From NCBI GenBank assembly GCA_030522415.1, contig CM060107.1:22666071-22730070 (forward strand): 64,000 nt of DNA, read 5' to 3'. Numbering within the stretch: the first letter of the stretch is position 1; the number at the start of each line of letters is the position of its first letter. Shown in pieces: positions 1-12,253 of the stretch. Both the position numbers and the translations under genes were made by a program. Under the pieces are notes generated by a model, which searched no databases, had not been told where the DNA came from, and was given only the letters and a program-made list of their open reading frames with translations. Source of the DNA: Channallabes apus. Taxonomy: Eukaryota; Chordata; Actinopteri; Siluriformes; Clariidae.

Positions 1-402
1 AAATTTGCCAGCCAGAAGCGAGATGTGTGTGTGCGTGCATGATCCCCCCTGTTTTTTCTCCCGATTGAACATATAGACGTGACTGTGCTTCTCTGTGTAT
101 CGTCTCTGTCTATCGGTTACATGCAGGAACTCACGGTAATTTTCCAGTTTCACTTCGCTCGCCATGTTATTTATTTATTTATTTACCCCCCACCCCCCCC
201 TCCTTATTTTATTTCCCAGCACTGGATTTAACAGCCAGCTGCAATATTATACTTCTGTCTCCTGCATTTCCATCCAGAAATCGAAAGCAGTAAAATTTAG
301 CGTGTGAGAACGGTTTTAAAATGCGGCTAATTTTTAAAGTGCATCGTAAACCAAACAAGATTCAACAACAATGCCTTTCCCATTGACCCTAAACTCCCCC
401 CC
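1..402. other. Unique non-coding sequence
   Basis: No gene or recognised repeat seen. It holds a short ATTT-type tandem tract near 167-186 followed directly by a C-rich run to about 201. No open frame of note. Confidence 0.6.
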
Positions 403-408
403 CTCTCT

Positions 409-450
<42 letters not shown>

Positions 451-459
451 CTCTCTCTA
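403..459. repeat. CT microsatellite
   Basis: Nearly pure CT dinucleotide tract with a few interruptions. It ends in CTCTAG, which superficially resembles a splice acceptor tract; see the rejected list. Confidence 0.9.
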
Positions 460-1840
460 GTCTCGGGGAGGTGACGAGACTGCTACCCCCTGGCAGCAGC
501 ACATAAACAAAAACAGATACACACACTAAAGACATACTGAAGTCATTTCCTCTCATTATCCTGCTCTCATGCAGCTTAATGTATGTACAGTATACTGTAT
601 GCCCTGCGTCCTGTGTGTTTATTCACTTTGCAGGCTTTTACACACCGCCGCAGTCCTACAGATTTTTTTGCTATTATGAGTAGAAAAGATTTTCACCTCC
701 TCAATTATAACAGCCGGATCAAAGATTTATGATGTAAAGAATTTCATCAGCTCTCACACAGACAGGTCTGTCAGCCGCCGTCGTTTCATAGTCTATTAAT
801 TTATATTCCAATATTTTAACACTCACTCTCGAATATAAAAACTTTAGTGTGGTCTAAAGTTCACTTTTGGTTAAACAAACAAAAAAAAAATACAAGTTGG
901 TATTATTCTTTTTTCTTTCTTTCTGGTGTGCGTAAATCTTTGAGTTTCAGGCAGCATTATGAAACAGGGTTGCCGGTATGTGCCAGGCGTGTTCGTCACC
1001 GATGTTTACGAGAAGGTTTAGTGTTCTGTAAATTAACTACATGCAAAGAGATGTTGTTAGCACTCAATTAGCACAGTCGAAACACTTTCCATCTGAGACT
1101 CACCAAACTTACGCATTTACCGAAAACACAACAGGAGTTCTCTTGTCCTTTTCCAGCCTTTTGATAAACTTCAGCCGTGCTATACTCATTGACCTTAATC
1201 AGATTGTGTTGTAATTTGCACGAGATTAATGAATAGTTGCTTCTTCCCCCCATACCCCGACCCGCTTTCTTCCGTTACTGTTGAAGAGATGATTATGCAG
1301 TTGATGCAGCATCTGTATGAAACTCACACACTGGAGACATTGTTTCAAAGTTGGCAAATTTCGCTCATCCGGGTCGAAATATAAACATAGCCGAATGGGT
1401 TCTTTGAACGAACTCGCGCCAAGACATTGATGTACAGCTGTGCATTTGGCCTAGGTCCATTTTATAATGCATAATTTCATCAAAATCCTGTCATGAGTTC
1501 ATTTGTGCCAGCTTGAGTCAACAGATATGTCATGATCGTATACTGCAGTTATTTAGAGTGTGAAGTGTGTCACGTAAGTCACTGATACAAAAACACCGGC
1601 AAAAATCATATGCATTCAGAAGGTGCCAATATGATCAGTTTTTTATAGAAGCAAAGTCGATTTCACAAGAAAACCTACAATCAACATGCTTCTGATTATT
1701 CCTTTAATAAATGTACATTTTTTGTACATTTCTACAAATTATGTAACTACTGTAAATAATTCCTTTTATTAATTTCTCGACAGCCATAAGAGATAGATCA
1801 GTTTTGTTGGAACCAGATGTTAAATGAACAGTTTTATCAA
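460..1840. other. Unique non-coding sequence
   Basis: AT-rich single-copy-looking DNA. Short frames of 61-74 codons on both strands have no recognisable domain and look like chance. No repeat boundaries seen. Confidence 0.55.
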
Positions 1841-1876
1841 TTATATGGCCAAAAGTATGTGGGCACCTGTCAATCT

Positions 1877-2952
1877 CAAATTCAAATTCAAATATTATTT
1901 GTCACATACACAGTCATACACAGTACGATATGCAGTGAAATGCTTAGAGAACTGCTCATGACCTTAAAATAAAAAGACTATGAATAGGAAATAAATATGA
2001 AAAATTAAATAAAGGGTAAATTTAACTAGGAAAGAATAAGATAAAAATATAAAAATTACAGTTAAAATAAAATAACTGTACAACAAAATAGACAATATAG
2101 AAAATATATGAAGAATATATGAAGAAATATAGAACAATAAGAGCAGCTGTACGAGTAGGTATATATTTATGTAATTTTTGTGTGGAATGGAGTTAGAATA
2201 AATGGTAATAAAAGTATGGTAATGTCCAGGGTTGTGCAATCCACATATTTTAAGTGTCTTGTGCAGTGCAAATACGCTTAAAAGTGATTATTTAAAGTGA
2301 CTTATGATAGAGTGATTTGATGACCACGAAGTGTAGTTGTGCAGTGGTCACTAGTGTAAACGAATGTCCAGAAAGTCCAGAGTGTGTGTAAAAACCATAT
2401 GTGTGGGTCAGTACTGTGTGGTGGTGTGATTGAGAGACCGTATCGCCTGTGTGAAGAAGCTCCTCCTCAGTCTCTGTGTTGGCCTTCAGGGAGCGGAATC
2501 GCTTTCCTGACCTCAACAGAGAGAACAGTCCATTGTTGGGATGGCTGAGGTCCTTCACGATCTTCCTGGCCTTAGTCCAGCACCGCTTGCTGTAGATCGA
2601 GTGCAGCTCAGGGAGCTCGGTGCGGATGGTGCGCTCTGCTGATCTCACCACCCTCTGTAGAGCTCGTCTGTCCTGCATGGTGCTGTTCCCGAACCAGGTC
2701 GTGATGTTTCCCGTCAGGATGCTCTCTATGTTGCAGGAATAAAAGTTCCTGAGCACCTTGGAGGGCAGTCTAAAGTCTCTCAAGCATCTAAGGTGGTAGA
2801 AATGCTGTCGGACCTTTTTCACCACGGTGTTGATGTGACAGGACCATGACAGGTCCTGCGTGATGTGAACACCGAGGTATTTGAAGCTGTCGACTCTCTC
2901 CACTGGGCTGTCATTGATGACGGGGGTCTGGTAGTTCCTCTCCTGCTTGGTG
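1877..2952 (-). mobile_element. LINE 3' fragment, L2/CR1-like
   Basis: 5'-truncated non-LTR retrotransposon read on the minus strand. Its 3' end at about 1877 carries a short ATTTGA-type tandem tail. The 3' untranslated part matches the end of the LINE at 28019-31076 (shared GTGTATGTGACAAATA near the tail), so the two copies are one family. It interrupts a Tc1-like element soon after that element's left terminal repeat. The clade (L2, CR1 or Rex-like) is inferred from the protein type and tail and is not certain. Confidence 0.8.
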
Positions 2953-2966
2953 CTGAACACACACAT
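2470..2966 (-). pseudogene. LINE reverse transcriptase C-terminal fragment
   Basis: An open frame on the minus strand (2292-2966, 224 codons) includes FKYLGVHITQDLSW, SKVLRNFYSCNIESIL and KRCWTKARKIVKDLSHP. These are typical of the region after the catalytic palm in teleost L2/CR1-type polyproteins. The catalytic motifs (SSAF, GAPQG, FADD) are absent because the copy is 5' truncated. Near 2470 the frame departs from the usual SFFPQAIR-type ending, consistent with a frameshift. It cannot make a working enzyme. Confidence 0.85.
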
Positions 2967-3019
2967 GCTGTTTGTGGATCTTCCCCATGTTTCCCTTCAC
3001 CAAAGAGCCCAGACCTGTT

Positions 3020-3311
3020 ACATTGTGACAGCGCCCATGTTACAGTAATAAGCTCCATAAAGACCTTGTTAATTTGGAAGAAATTCTGCACAGAGCTCTG
3101 ACCTCAGCTGTACTAAACAATTTGGAATGAACTGAAACACAGACTGTGACTGTCTCCTCACCCTACTTCGGTGCCTGATCTCACTAATACTCTTGTGGCT
3201 GCATGAGCAAAAGTCCCCAGTGCCAAACGCCAAAATCTACTGGAAAGCCTTCCCAGAAAAGGTTGTTATATTGACTACTGTATGTTTCGAATGGGATGAT
3301 CCACTATATGG
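3020..3311 (+). pseudogene. Tc1-like transposase C-terminal remnant
   Basis: The plus strand resembles the transposase catalytic C-terminus of fish Tc1-like elements. A weak reading gives CDSAH near the place of the usual DNAP motif, then SSIKT, and downstream DNA matching the usual PDLNPIEHLWDEL-type segment after frameshifts and stops. It ends at about 3311, where a second Tc1-like copy starts in the opposite orientation. Assignment rests on recall of the family, not on a search. Confidence 0.55.
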
Positions 3312-3720
3312 ACAAAGGAAGTTGGCCCAACTTGCAATGACACTGTATCCAAATACATATAGTTCAATATGGAGTTAATCCACTTTTTGCAGCTAGAACG
3401 GCTTCCACTCTTATTAGAATTCTGTCTACAAGATTTTTTCAGAGTGTTTCTTTGGGAATTTGTGCGCATCCAATCCGTTCCAATGTCCGTTCCAGTTCAT
3501 CCCAAAGGTGCTCAGTGGGGTTGAGGTCAGGGCTCTGTGTGGGCCAGTCAAGTTCTTTCACTCGAACTTATCAAACCAAAACTTTATAGTCCTCGCTTTG
3601 TGCACTGGGGCACAGCCATTTCAGAATAAAAAGGGACTTCCCTAAACTTTGACCACAAATCTGGAAGCATAGCATTGTCCAAGATGTCTTGGTATGCTGA
3701 AGAATTAAGACTGGGTGTAG
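3312..3720 (-). mobile_element. Tc1-like element fragment, inverted
   Basis: Starts with CCACTATATGGACAAAGG, a Tc1-like terminus, and continues into GGTGCTCAGTGGGGTTGAGG, a signature stretch of minus-strand transposase in fish Tc1 families. It stops matching after about 3720. It lies head-on against the preceding Tc1 remnant. Confidence 0.6.
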
Positions 3721-4507
3721 ACCTTGTACTTTTACGACTTGTGCTGCATTATCGTGTTAGCGTAATGTATAACGTAAATTCAAAAAGTCGTGATGGTAGA
3801 TGCGACGTGTAAAATATTTTTCAGCACGGTTATGTCAGTGTTGTAATCTGTAGAATGTGTTGTACTTGTTGCCATGAAGCCTCCACAGCCCAAAAAGTCT
3901 TCTGACCTGAAAGAAAGCACATTCAATATAAAGTCCACATGGCAATGTTTATTTCTCTCTACGGTCACTGCGGGAGTCCTGTGGTCTACCTGAGTCAGAA
4001 AAAATTGGCCTTTTATTACTTTTGTTATGTTTACAGTACATTTATACTGTTGTTTTAATCTGTTACTGTCCAGAAAACATTGGTCCGATGGCGATGTCGT
4101 GTCCCTGTCCAAAACTAGTCACGGTAGGACGGCATTAATTGGTAAAAATATGTGACACAGAATATTTCCTAAAAATGCATTGAGATACATTTGTCCATGT
4201 CTACAATTATCTGGTGTTGCATGTATAACTGTTACTCTGAAGTGTTGTTCAATATATATACCTTACGAGTCAAAATCTGGACGATTGATGAACATTTATG
4301 ACAGCTGTTGCGAATCAGGTAATGTCAAACATGTCCGTTCAACTTTCAACTATTTTTCAACCATGACTGGCGTGTCTGAGCGACGTCATTTCAATGGTCA
4401 TCAAATGTTTGCCCTAAAGGGGCATTTTTTCAGAGATGCGCCTATTTTTATTTAATATACACTGTTTATTTTACATATTTTTCATGTTTCAAAAAGGCAA
4501 AGGAACT
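3721..4507. other. Unassigned sequence inside the Tc1 mosaic
   Basis: No repeat family recognised. Frames of 110 codons (minus, 3780-4112) and 91 codons (plus, 4180-4455) show no domain and look like chance. Confidence 0.4.
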
Positions 4508-4778
4508 TCACTCACTCACTCATAGTCTACTGTATACTGCTTAATCCTGTATACAAAGTCGTAGAGGCCTGGAGCTGATCCCAGGAGACTTGTGGCACAA
4601 ATCAATCGCAGGGCACACACACACACACACTACGGGCAATTTGGGAAAGCCAATTAACCTAATCTGCATGTCTTTGGACTGTGGGAGGAAACTCACCAAG
4701 CACAGGGAGAACATGCAAACTCGAACCCGGACCCCTGGAGGTGCAAAGTGACAGTGCTAACCACTACAGTAAGCCACC
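4508..4778 (-). repeat. tRNA-derived SINE (V-SINE/DANA-like)
   Basis: Minus-strand copy. The 3' tail of CACT repeats comes first, then the Pol III-type head. The diagnostic core GCATGTCTTTGGACTGTGGG and the head segment GACAGTGCTAACCACTAC are present. The internal CA run at 4614-4630 is part of the element. This family recurs about twelve times in the window. Confidence 0.85.
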
Positions 4779-4937
4779 ATTTCCATTTTGCCTGGCAATG
4801 GAACCCTTGCATTTTATGTTGATCACTGCATTTTTTAAAAATATGTATACATAAATATATTTTGGTCAATTTTTGGTCAATGTTCCCCCCTTAGTGTATG
4901 TATTGGTCGGGTGTCCACAAACCTTTGGTCATACAAT

Positions 4938-6560
4938 ATCATTTATGTATAATGTCATCAAATGATTCTACACTTTTGTCCACAAAAAGCATACAGCATG
5001 TGATTTGTGTGTGTGGGTGTTTTATAAAAGTACTTCTTACTCATGAGTGTTAAGAAAATACTTAGCTCATGTAGCTGTTAACCAGAAGTGTAGTCTTCTT
5101 ACCTTTGGGAATGTTGGAGCTGTAAAAGCAGCTTCTGGAGTCCATCATCACATTCTCACCATTCTCTAAACAAAAGAAAATTTCCTGGAGTCAGACAGGA
5201 TGCTCAGCATGACTTGATCTGGAGCTTAAGAAGAACAAAGCAAACTTACACGCTGCTCCACTACAAGTCCCGTTATGCCTGTTCACTTAGGAACTGGTTT
5301 GATGGTTTTTGTGTGTGAAAACATTTGTGAACACCCACAAAAATCACTCCTGTTGATCTAATAACATACCTTTCAAAGGACTCGAGCACCTTGGGAGAAT
5401 AGAGATTGTAAAAGAAAGAAGACTTTAAAATCTATGTTCTCTTGTTTAATACGAAGTGCTACCATTCACTGGGTTTTAATAATGAAGTTTATCCTAAAAT
5501 GATATTTCTTATATTCTTATATTTCTTATATGCATTAGGAATGGGAATCACCAGTGACCACCCGATATGATATTATCACGGTACTAGGTGCAATTTAAAG
5601 ACCTTGGGCCTTGGAAAAAAGTTGTTATAACTCGAAAGTTTGTGCACCTTAGTTTTATTCAGTAGCTTCACCACTGAGTTGAACATGAGTAATGAAATGT
5701 ATCTCATTTCTTATATTAGTTTTCTCACTTAAAAAACCAAGCACAGTATTTAAACAATATAACACACGGGGTGTTTTTATGCCGAGCCCCGGTGCAGGTC
5801 GTCAGACGGGATGCTGTGTGGATGTGAGCTGTAGGAGTGATTGTGAACTTTCGGGGAAGCTTTTCCCATTTGGAGATGACATGTGTTTATTAATCAAACA
5901 CAAAGTCAGACAGAATAATGAAAACAAAACTCAAAAGCCAAGCACACACACCACAGCAAGGAGATCTCTTGTCTCCTCGAGACGGGATCCTTTTTGAAAT
6001 GTAAATAAACGCGGATGCCAAATACAAAAACATAAAATTCCCTCGTCTTCTCGAGACAGGGTTATCCTATTCTCTTTTTTTTTGCTGCTCTTTTGTTTTC
6101 TGTTTTTTTCTTTCCTTTACTTTTCTTTACCCCTATATCGAAGCGACTCGCTCTCATACCTGGCATTACATAATGTTTGCACGGACCTATACAGATGTGC
6201 GTTCAGTATCTATCGCGCATTCCCGTGTCGCCTAGTGAAGCATTAAGGGCTGGCCACGGATCTACCTGGCCGGAAAACCCACGGTGTAGCTGTCCATGGG
6301 TTTGCCTGTCACATGACCCGCAGCATTGGAAAACTTGAAATTCAATTAAACAATAAAGCTACATTTTGACTGAGCAGCATGTACACTATCATGTATCAAA
6401 TAATTTACTCCAGCCACATACAGTGCCAGTATGTGAATATTTTGAAGTGTAACACCTTTAGGATTATAAAGAAATTGTGTTTTATCGCCTCAAATGACTC
6501 ATTGTGCAGTTGTGAGCTTGTGCAGTTTTGAGAATAATTAGCACTCATTGTGTTTTTATA
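4938..6560. other. Unique non-coding sequence
   Basis: No gene seen. A 101-codon frame at 5692-5997 has no recognisable domain. Two similar short inverted motifs, GTCTCCTCGAGAC (5971-5983) and GTCTTCTCGAGAC (6046-6058), lie about 75 bp apart. T-rich tract near 6070-6120. Confidence 0.5.
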
Positions 6561-6736
6561 ATTATCGCATTTGGTAGACACGCTTAATTAGAGAGACTTA
6601 CATTTTTATCCCATTATACATACGAGCAGTCGAGTTTTCTCAAGGGCCCATCAATGCCAACTTGGTGATAGTGGGGCTTGAACCTAGGACCTTCCAATCA
6701 GTAGTCCACCTTAACCACTGAGCTTGAACCATCACC
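6561..6736 (-). repeat. tRNA-derived SINE, second family
   Basis: Diverged minus-strand copy. On the minus strand the head has CTCAGTGGTTAAGG (A-box type) and GGTTCAAGCC (B-box type), followed by GGGCCCTTGAG and an AAAATGTAAG tail segment. The same family occurs at 19633-19818 and 33849-34040. Internal deletions suggest it is old. Confidence 0.75.
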
Positions 6737-7707
6737 ATTCGGAAGCTTGTGCACTCGACACAGAATCAGTTATGTCCTAAGTGATGGGTCGTGGATAATG
6801 AAGCTGAAATTCCAATTCTGGTCACTTGCTGATCAACTGGAGCATCTCTACTATAAATGAATAAATCATTTAAATAGCTTCAATGCAGTCAATGGGATGA
6901 TATATGAATCATCTCACAAAAGAATCACGAATCACTCAATCTACTGCATTTTTATCCCATCTCTAATAGGTACACCTACTATACATAGTTCTACAATAAA
7001 GTTACTTTCCAAATATTTGTTTGCCACATATGCAACATTTATTATGGGTTTTCAGGTCAAACCAGGGCCTTGGTCAAATTTCTCGTGAATAGAGTAAAAC
7101 CAATGGATTTTACAGAAGGATTAAACCACAGTATGGTGATGATCCTCTTAGCTGCAGGAAAACCCTAAAGTTTTTAAATGTTTTAAATAGCGAATGTCCT
7201 GGCCGTGGTGCCTCTCTGTAGTTGTAACAGTTAGTGAGTGGAATGTCTGAGCCTTAAAAATCAACAGATAACTTGTTACTAACTTTCAGAAGAGATCTAT
7301 CTGTCTGTGGGAAGTGTTCACACAATCATCTATGAACACCTGCATTTCTGGAAGGAAATGCACAAGAGAGCTCACTGCTTTCAACTGGCACAGAAGATTC
7401 CTAATCTTCAGTTTGTTAAAGGAACGTTTTTATCACAGGGGACCAGGCAGTCCAATCATGGCTGCGGCGTACTGAGAAAACTTTCTACCTTGATTGTATC
7501 CAAGCACTAGTGCAATGCTGGGATACGAGCATCGGTACTGCATAGCAGGGGATTATATAGAGAAATAAAGATGTTTTTACTTTCATAACTATGATCTGTT
7601 TTTCTGCACAGACCTGGTTTGACTTGAACACCTGTGACATAATTATTACATTAACAAAGCATGGACTTGTTTTTTTATCCTTCATATTACTTAAACGGCG
7701 CACAAAT
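6737..7707. other. Unique non-coding sequence
   Basis: Nothing recognised. Short frames (63-75 codons) lack motifs. Confidence 0.5.
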
Positions 7708-7992
7708 CTCACTCACTCATCATTTATACAGCTTTATCCTGTATATAGGGTCTTGGGGGCCTGGAGCCTCTACCCCAGGAGACTTAGGGCAGGAGGCGGG
7801 GTACACCCTGGACAGGGTGTCAATCCATCTCTGTGTACACACTCACACACTACGGGCAATTTGGGGAATGCCAATTAGCCTAATCTGCATGTCTTTGGAC
7901 TGGAAACTGGAGTATCGGGAGGAGAACATGCACACTCCATGCACACAGAGGCAGGAATCTAACCTGGCCGGGAATCGATCCCGGACTCTGGA
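7708..7992 (-). repeat. tRNA-derived SINE (V-SINE/DANA-like)
   Basis: Minus-strand copy with CACT-type tail, the TTTATCCTGTATATAGGGTC segment, GGTACACCCTGGACAGGGTG-like body and B-box complement GGAATCGATCCCGG. The extreme 5' head is missing. Overlapping frames here are translated SINE. Confidence 0.85.
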
Positions 7993-10329
7993 ATTCAAAC
8001 CCGAACTCTTTTTAATGCACAAAAACAATTTGTCCCAGCTTTAATTACCGTTTGATCCACCGTGATACATTTTCAAGACCAACTGGCACACACACACACA
8101 CACACACAGTTATTGTTTTTTTTTTCTTCTTTTTTTTCTTCTTCTTTTTTTTACTTTGTTCCCTTTTTTAATTCATCCCATTGCAAAACAGCACTGGGAT
8201 AGTAGGAAAAATTGTGTCTTACACTTCTTGAGTTGCTTTGAAATGCTCAGCAGAAGATGGTCGGTCACCTCTGTGTCTGAATCCAAGAGGTAAACTCCAG
8301 CACTCGATCCTGCCAAGCAGCCATTTTGGGTTTTTTAGGGGATTTTTTTTCTCCAGTGTTGTTTTTGTCTACTGTTTAAGCCTGTGTGATCACAGGAGTC
8401 ATTTAAGACTACTTGTCACGCCGCAGAATGCAAATCCCAATAAACTTTTTGCCAGTTTGTATGACAGACGATAATGCGATAATGACTTCTATATGTCCGA
8501 TTATCCAGAGAGTACGCTCCAACTGTAGACCTGCGATTAAAGACAATTACCATGTCCTGGTTATGTCATTAATCAGTGAAGTCTTGGCTTAAGGAGAAAA
8601 CGGGCTTGCAGAAACATAAACAGGGCCTTTATTCTGCGTAAGATGAGTGTTTTGTGGAAGTTCTTCAGAGGAGATTAGATTGATGATTGTCTTCGCTTGC
8701 ATGAAGATTCCAAATAGATGGGACCTCTGATCTCGTTGTGTTTACAGCATTTTTATTCAACAGCTGGGATGCGGAGAGAAGGACATACTTTGAAAGGTGA
8801 AAGAAATTTCAGCTATTTGTGTCTGTGTGAAAAGAGGACAACATGGAAAGTGTTTTATGTAACAAGAATATTTTTCTGTCCATTACCATCCACGTAGCTG
8901 AGTGTATGCAATTTGATGCCATTTCTCCCACTGCTGGCTTTTCATTTCGACGCTCAAAGTTTTTAATAAAAAAATTGGGCACATTTTGGGAACTCGTTTT
9001 TGGCTCTCTTTGGCTTCACTGACATGAAATCAGCTACCAGTTGCTGTATCATATTATGAATTCATTACGAAGACCTCTGATCTCCACTCAGAACCACAAA
9101 TGTCTTTTGCGATGAGCGATTTTTTTCGTCTATGACAGCAAAATCAGGCTGAAAGTTGGAAGGAAAAAAACAGTGCACTTTTGGTTTTAGACTGCTTGGC
9201 CGGTGAGCCCGAACTCCAGTTGATTGATGACTTGTATACTGGAGTTAAACTCCCTTTCTGAGGGGGGAAATTAGAACTCGGGGTTGGAGGATCGAATGTG
9301 TATGACTTCATCAGCATTACACGACACCATATGAAGTTAATCAAATGTGTCGAACCATTGTTCTGCAGCGCAATCTGCGCGTTTAATCTCATCCATTTCT
9401 TTGCCGTGCCGCTTCACTTCGCATGAGGGTTGTATATTTTGCGGAAGTCAGTGGTAAAACAAAGTTTACAATAAAAGGTGGGTCTGCATTTCTCAGCACA
9501 GCGTCACAGCACAGGCATTGATTTGACATGGCCTCTCAGAGCTGTTGAACTGCTTTGTTAGATACTGATTTCTGTAAAACGTCTCGTGTCGTGTGCATAT
9601 GTGACATGCTGCATGGGTAACAAGGCTGTTACAGACGAATGCTGCCATCCTGCAGGTTTGCAAGTATGATTTTCCTACTGGGAAGGTCCCAACTGAATGA
9701 TTCCTCTGGGTTCAGAAAGTTGCCGTCTCCCTTCTCATCAATAAACATTTCAAGTTACATTACACACGATTCAGGGCTGCACAGCTCAGTGAGAGTGAAA
9801 ACAGAGAAGAAACTATATTTGGGTTTTTTTCCAGCTTCGAAGCAAATAAACACTGAATTTGCAGTTGCACGTTGCCAAGCGGGGAGCTCACACTGCCTAA
9901 CCTAGTTCAATTAAACTTAAATAAATAAATGAATAAAAACATATCCATGAAATGTCTCTAAAATGGTTCTATCCCCGATCTGGGATATCCTGTTTCCATC
10001 CCAAAGCTGTCAAGCTGCTGCTTTTCACACACGCATGTGCGAGTCATTAACTATAAACTGTTGCATTATTGTTGTTCAGGCCAAATCAGGACCGCAGTGT
10101 GCAATAACCAGAGCTTACTGTAACTATAATGCTTTAGACTGTTACCAGCATTGCCGTGAGCCATAACCCTGCTATCTTGCACCCTACTGTCCTAAATACT
10201 TCATGTGGAGCTTTGCTATTATACAGCTTTCATATGTGTGGTGGTCTGGGAAAATCTTCCACGTGATGCTGTGATGAGGAAAAAAAAGATGATAAATTTG
10301 GTTTTGTAATATATTTTGATATCTACAGT
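7993..10329. other. Unique non-coding sequence
   Basis: Contains a CA run (about 8088-8108) followed by a T/C-rich tract to about 8160. Otherwise no gene, repeat or RNA feature recognised. Frames of up to 88 codons have no domain. Confidence 0.5.
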
Positions 10330-10681
10330 ACTCACTCACTCACTCACTCACTCACTCACTCACGCACTCATCTTCTATATAGCTTTATCCTGTATTCAGG
10401 GTCTCGGGGACCTGGAGCCTATCCCAGGAGGACTAGGGCACGAGGCAGGGTACACCCTGGACAGGGTGCCAATCCATCGCAGGGCACACACACAGACACA
10501 CACACACACACACACACATACACACACACTACGGGAAATTTGAGAATGGCAATTAGCCTAACCTGCATATCTTTGGACTGTGGGAGAAAACCAGAGTACC
10601 CGGAGGAAACCCACCAAGCACGGAGAGAACATGCAACACAGAGATGGGAATCGAGCCTGGCCAGGAATCGAACCCGGACTA
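10330..10681 (-). repeat. tRNA-derived SINE (V-SINE/DANA-like)
   Basis: Nearly complete minus-strand copy. The expanded CACT tail (10330-10370), CA array (about 10488-10527), core CATATCTTTGGACTGTGGGA and B-box complement GGAATCGAACCCGG are all visible. Confidence 0.9.
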
Positions 10682-11264
10682 CATTTTGTTACGATTCAAA
10701 AACAAATAATTTGCTTGTACTGTACCACTCGGGATAATGTTCTGCCTGCAAAAGTGTGAACAGTTTAGACTGCACCACCTGTACTATAGAGCAACAATTT
10801 ACCACCTCAAATACCGCAAACATATACAGTAAAGGAATTTTTTTTATTATTATTTATGAGTCACGATGGCTGAATATACGATACATAGTCACGATACATC
10901 ACGTTTTACTATTTGTGAAATGAGGAGCCAATCAGTACCCCTTCCTCAGCCAGAAACTAGTGGATGAAAGTAAACACAGCTGTTCTCAGAATTGTTCTCA
11001 CAGAGTTTCCTGAGCAGGAATGGAAAGAAAATTTCCCTCTCACCTAATGGTACCCCCACCTGGGGAAAACATGCGCCGAAAGAACATATTTATTCCAACA
11101 AGAGAGAAACAATCAGATCAAATGTTTACCTATTAAACAGATTATCAAAGTCGGGTAATCATTCCGATGAGCCGAGATGAAGGTCAGACTGTTGCGACTA
11201 AGGTGTTTACATGATGCATGTTTATTCCATTTATACAATTATTCCACTTACTGGTGGAATACAA
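10682..11264. other. Unique non-coding sequence
   Basis: AT-rich, nothing recognised. Confidence 0.5.
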
Positions 11265-12250
11265 GGATCCATTTGCAGTCATGTGCAAAAGTTTCAAGAG
11301 TATCCCTTCTTTTAAATCTATGTGAAAACATAAAAATTCATTTGATTATTGCATGTCTTAGTATTAGACAAATACAACCTCAGGTGAACAACAAAATATA
11401 ACTTTTTTCACCATGACATTATTTATTTAACAAAAATTAAGCCCAAAAGTCAAACCACACGTTTACCAGCAGTAGCTTGAAATAATCGTTTCCTCTATGA
11501 CTTGCAAATTCGCAACATTTGTGGAGGAATTTTGATCCATTCTTCTTTATAACATTATTTCGTTTTTATTGAGGTTTTTGGGTATTTGCTTATGCATAGC
11601 TCTCTTAAGGTCTCGCCACAGCATTTCAAATGGGTTGAGGTCTGGACTTTGTGTAGACCTTTTAAAAAACCTTGCTTCTTTTATTGTTCAGCCATTCTAA
11701 TGTAGATTTACTGGCGTGCTTCAAATTATTATCCTGTTGCATGATCCAATTTCGAACAAGCTTTAACTGTCTTTAGAATGTTCAACTCCAAATAGTTTGG
11801 AAATGCTTTTATAACCCTTTCCAAGTTATGTGGAGCAACAATGGCTTCTCTAAGACCGTTGCATTCAGGTGTGTGTTAACGCAATGCCAAGAGAGAAAGA
11901 CATAAGCAGCGGTCTTAGAGAAGCAATTTTTTGCTTCTCTAATACTGTTGCTTCTTTTAGAACAAACTGCCAAAACTTCTGCTTTTATAGAGATCTGCAC
12001 ACCTGCTGATGATCAAGGGCTCATGACTAGCAGCACCTGGCTTCAACTTACTCTCATAAATCCTGTTGAAGTAGTAAAGGGAACTAAGTATTGCCACATT
12101 TTTTTTTTACTTTTTGACTTCATTGTTTTAGATAAATAATGGCTCGGTAAAAAAAGGTCTATGATGTGGTGTAAATCTTTACTCGCCTAAAACAAAGACC
12201 CACTACGATCAGACGATTTTTATCATGTTTTTAGAAGTAAAAGTGGAGTA
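11265..12250 (-). mobile_element. Tc1-like transposon remnant with inner rearrangement
   Basis: Matches the pattern of a common fish Tc1-like family read on the minus strand. It has ACAACCTCAGGTGAACAAC near the left end, CCTGTTGCATGATCCAATTT in the transposase body, and TGCCAAAACTTCTGCTTTTA near the right end. Much of the transposase is deleted and no intact frame remains (longest piece 63 codons, 11809-12000 minus). A local inverted duplication lies at 11844-11951. Confidence 0.75.
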
Positions 12251-12253
12251 CTA

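Larger units (their letters stand above)
1842..4937 (+). mobile_element. Composite Tc1-like transposon remnant
   Basis: The left end begins ATATGGCCAAAAGTATGTGG near 1842. The right end, near 4905-4937, reads GGTGTCCACAAACC then TTTGGTCATA, roughly the inverted complement of the left. This terminal type is common in fish Tc1-like elements. Between the ends lie a LINE fragment (1877-2952), transposase remnants in opposite orientations (about 3020-3310 plus, 3312-3720 minus) and a SINE (4508-4778). I infer one old element repeatedly invaded, but two adjacent elements with lost ends are also possible. Confidence 0.55.

Noticed and set aside
457..530. Exon start after the CT tract (CTCTCTAG then an open stretch)
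   Set aside because: The CT tract is a microsatellite that imitates a polypyrimidine tract. The following frame stops within about 25 codons and has no recognisable protein.
10330..10370. Telomere-like or satellite repeat
   Set aside because: The CACT units are the expanded tail of a SINE.
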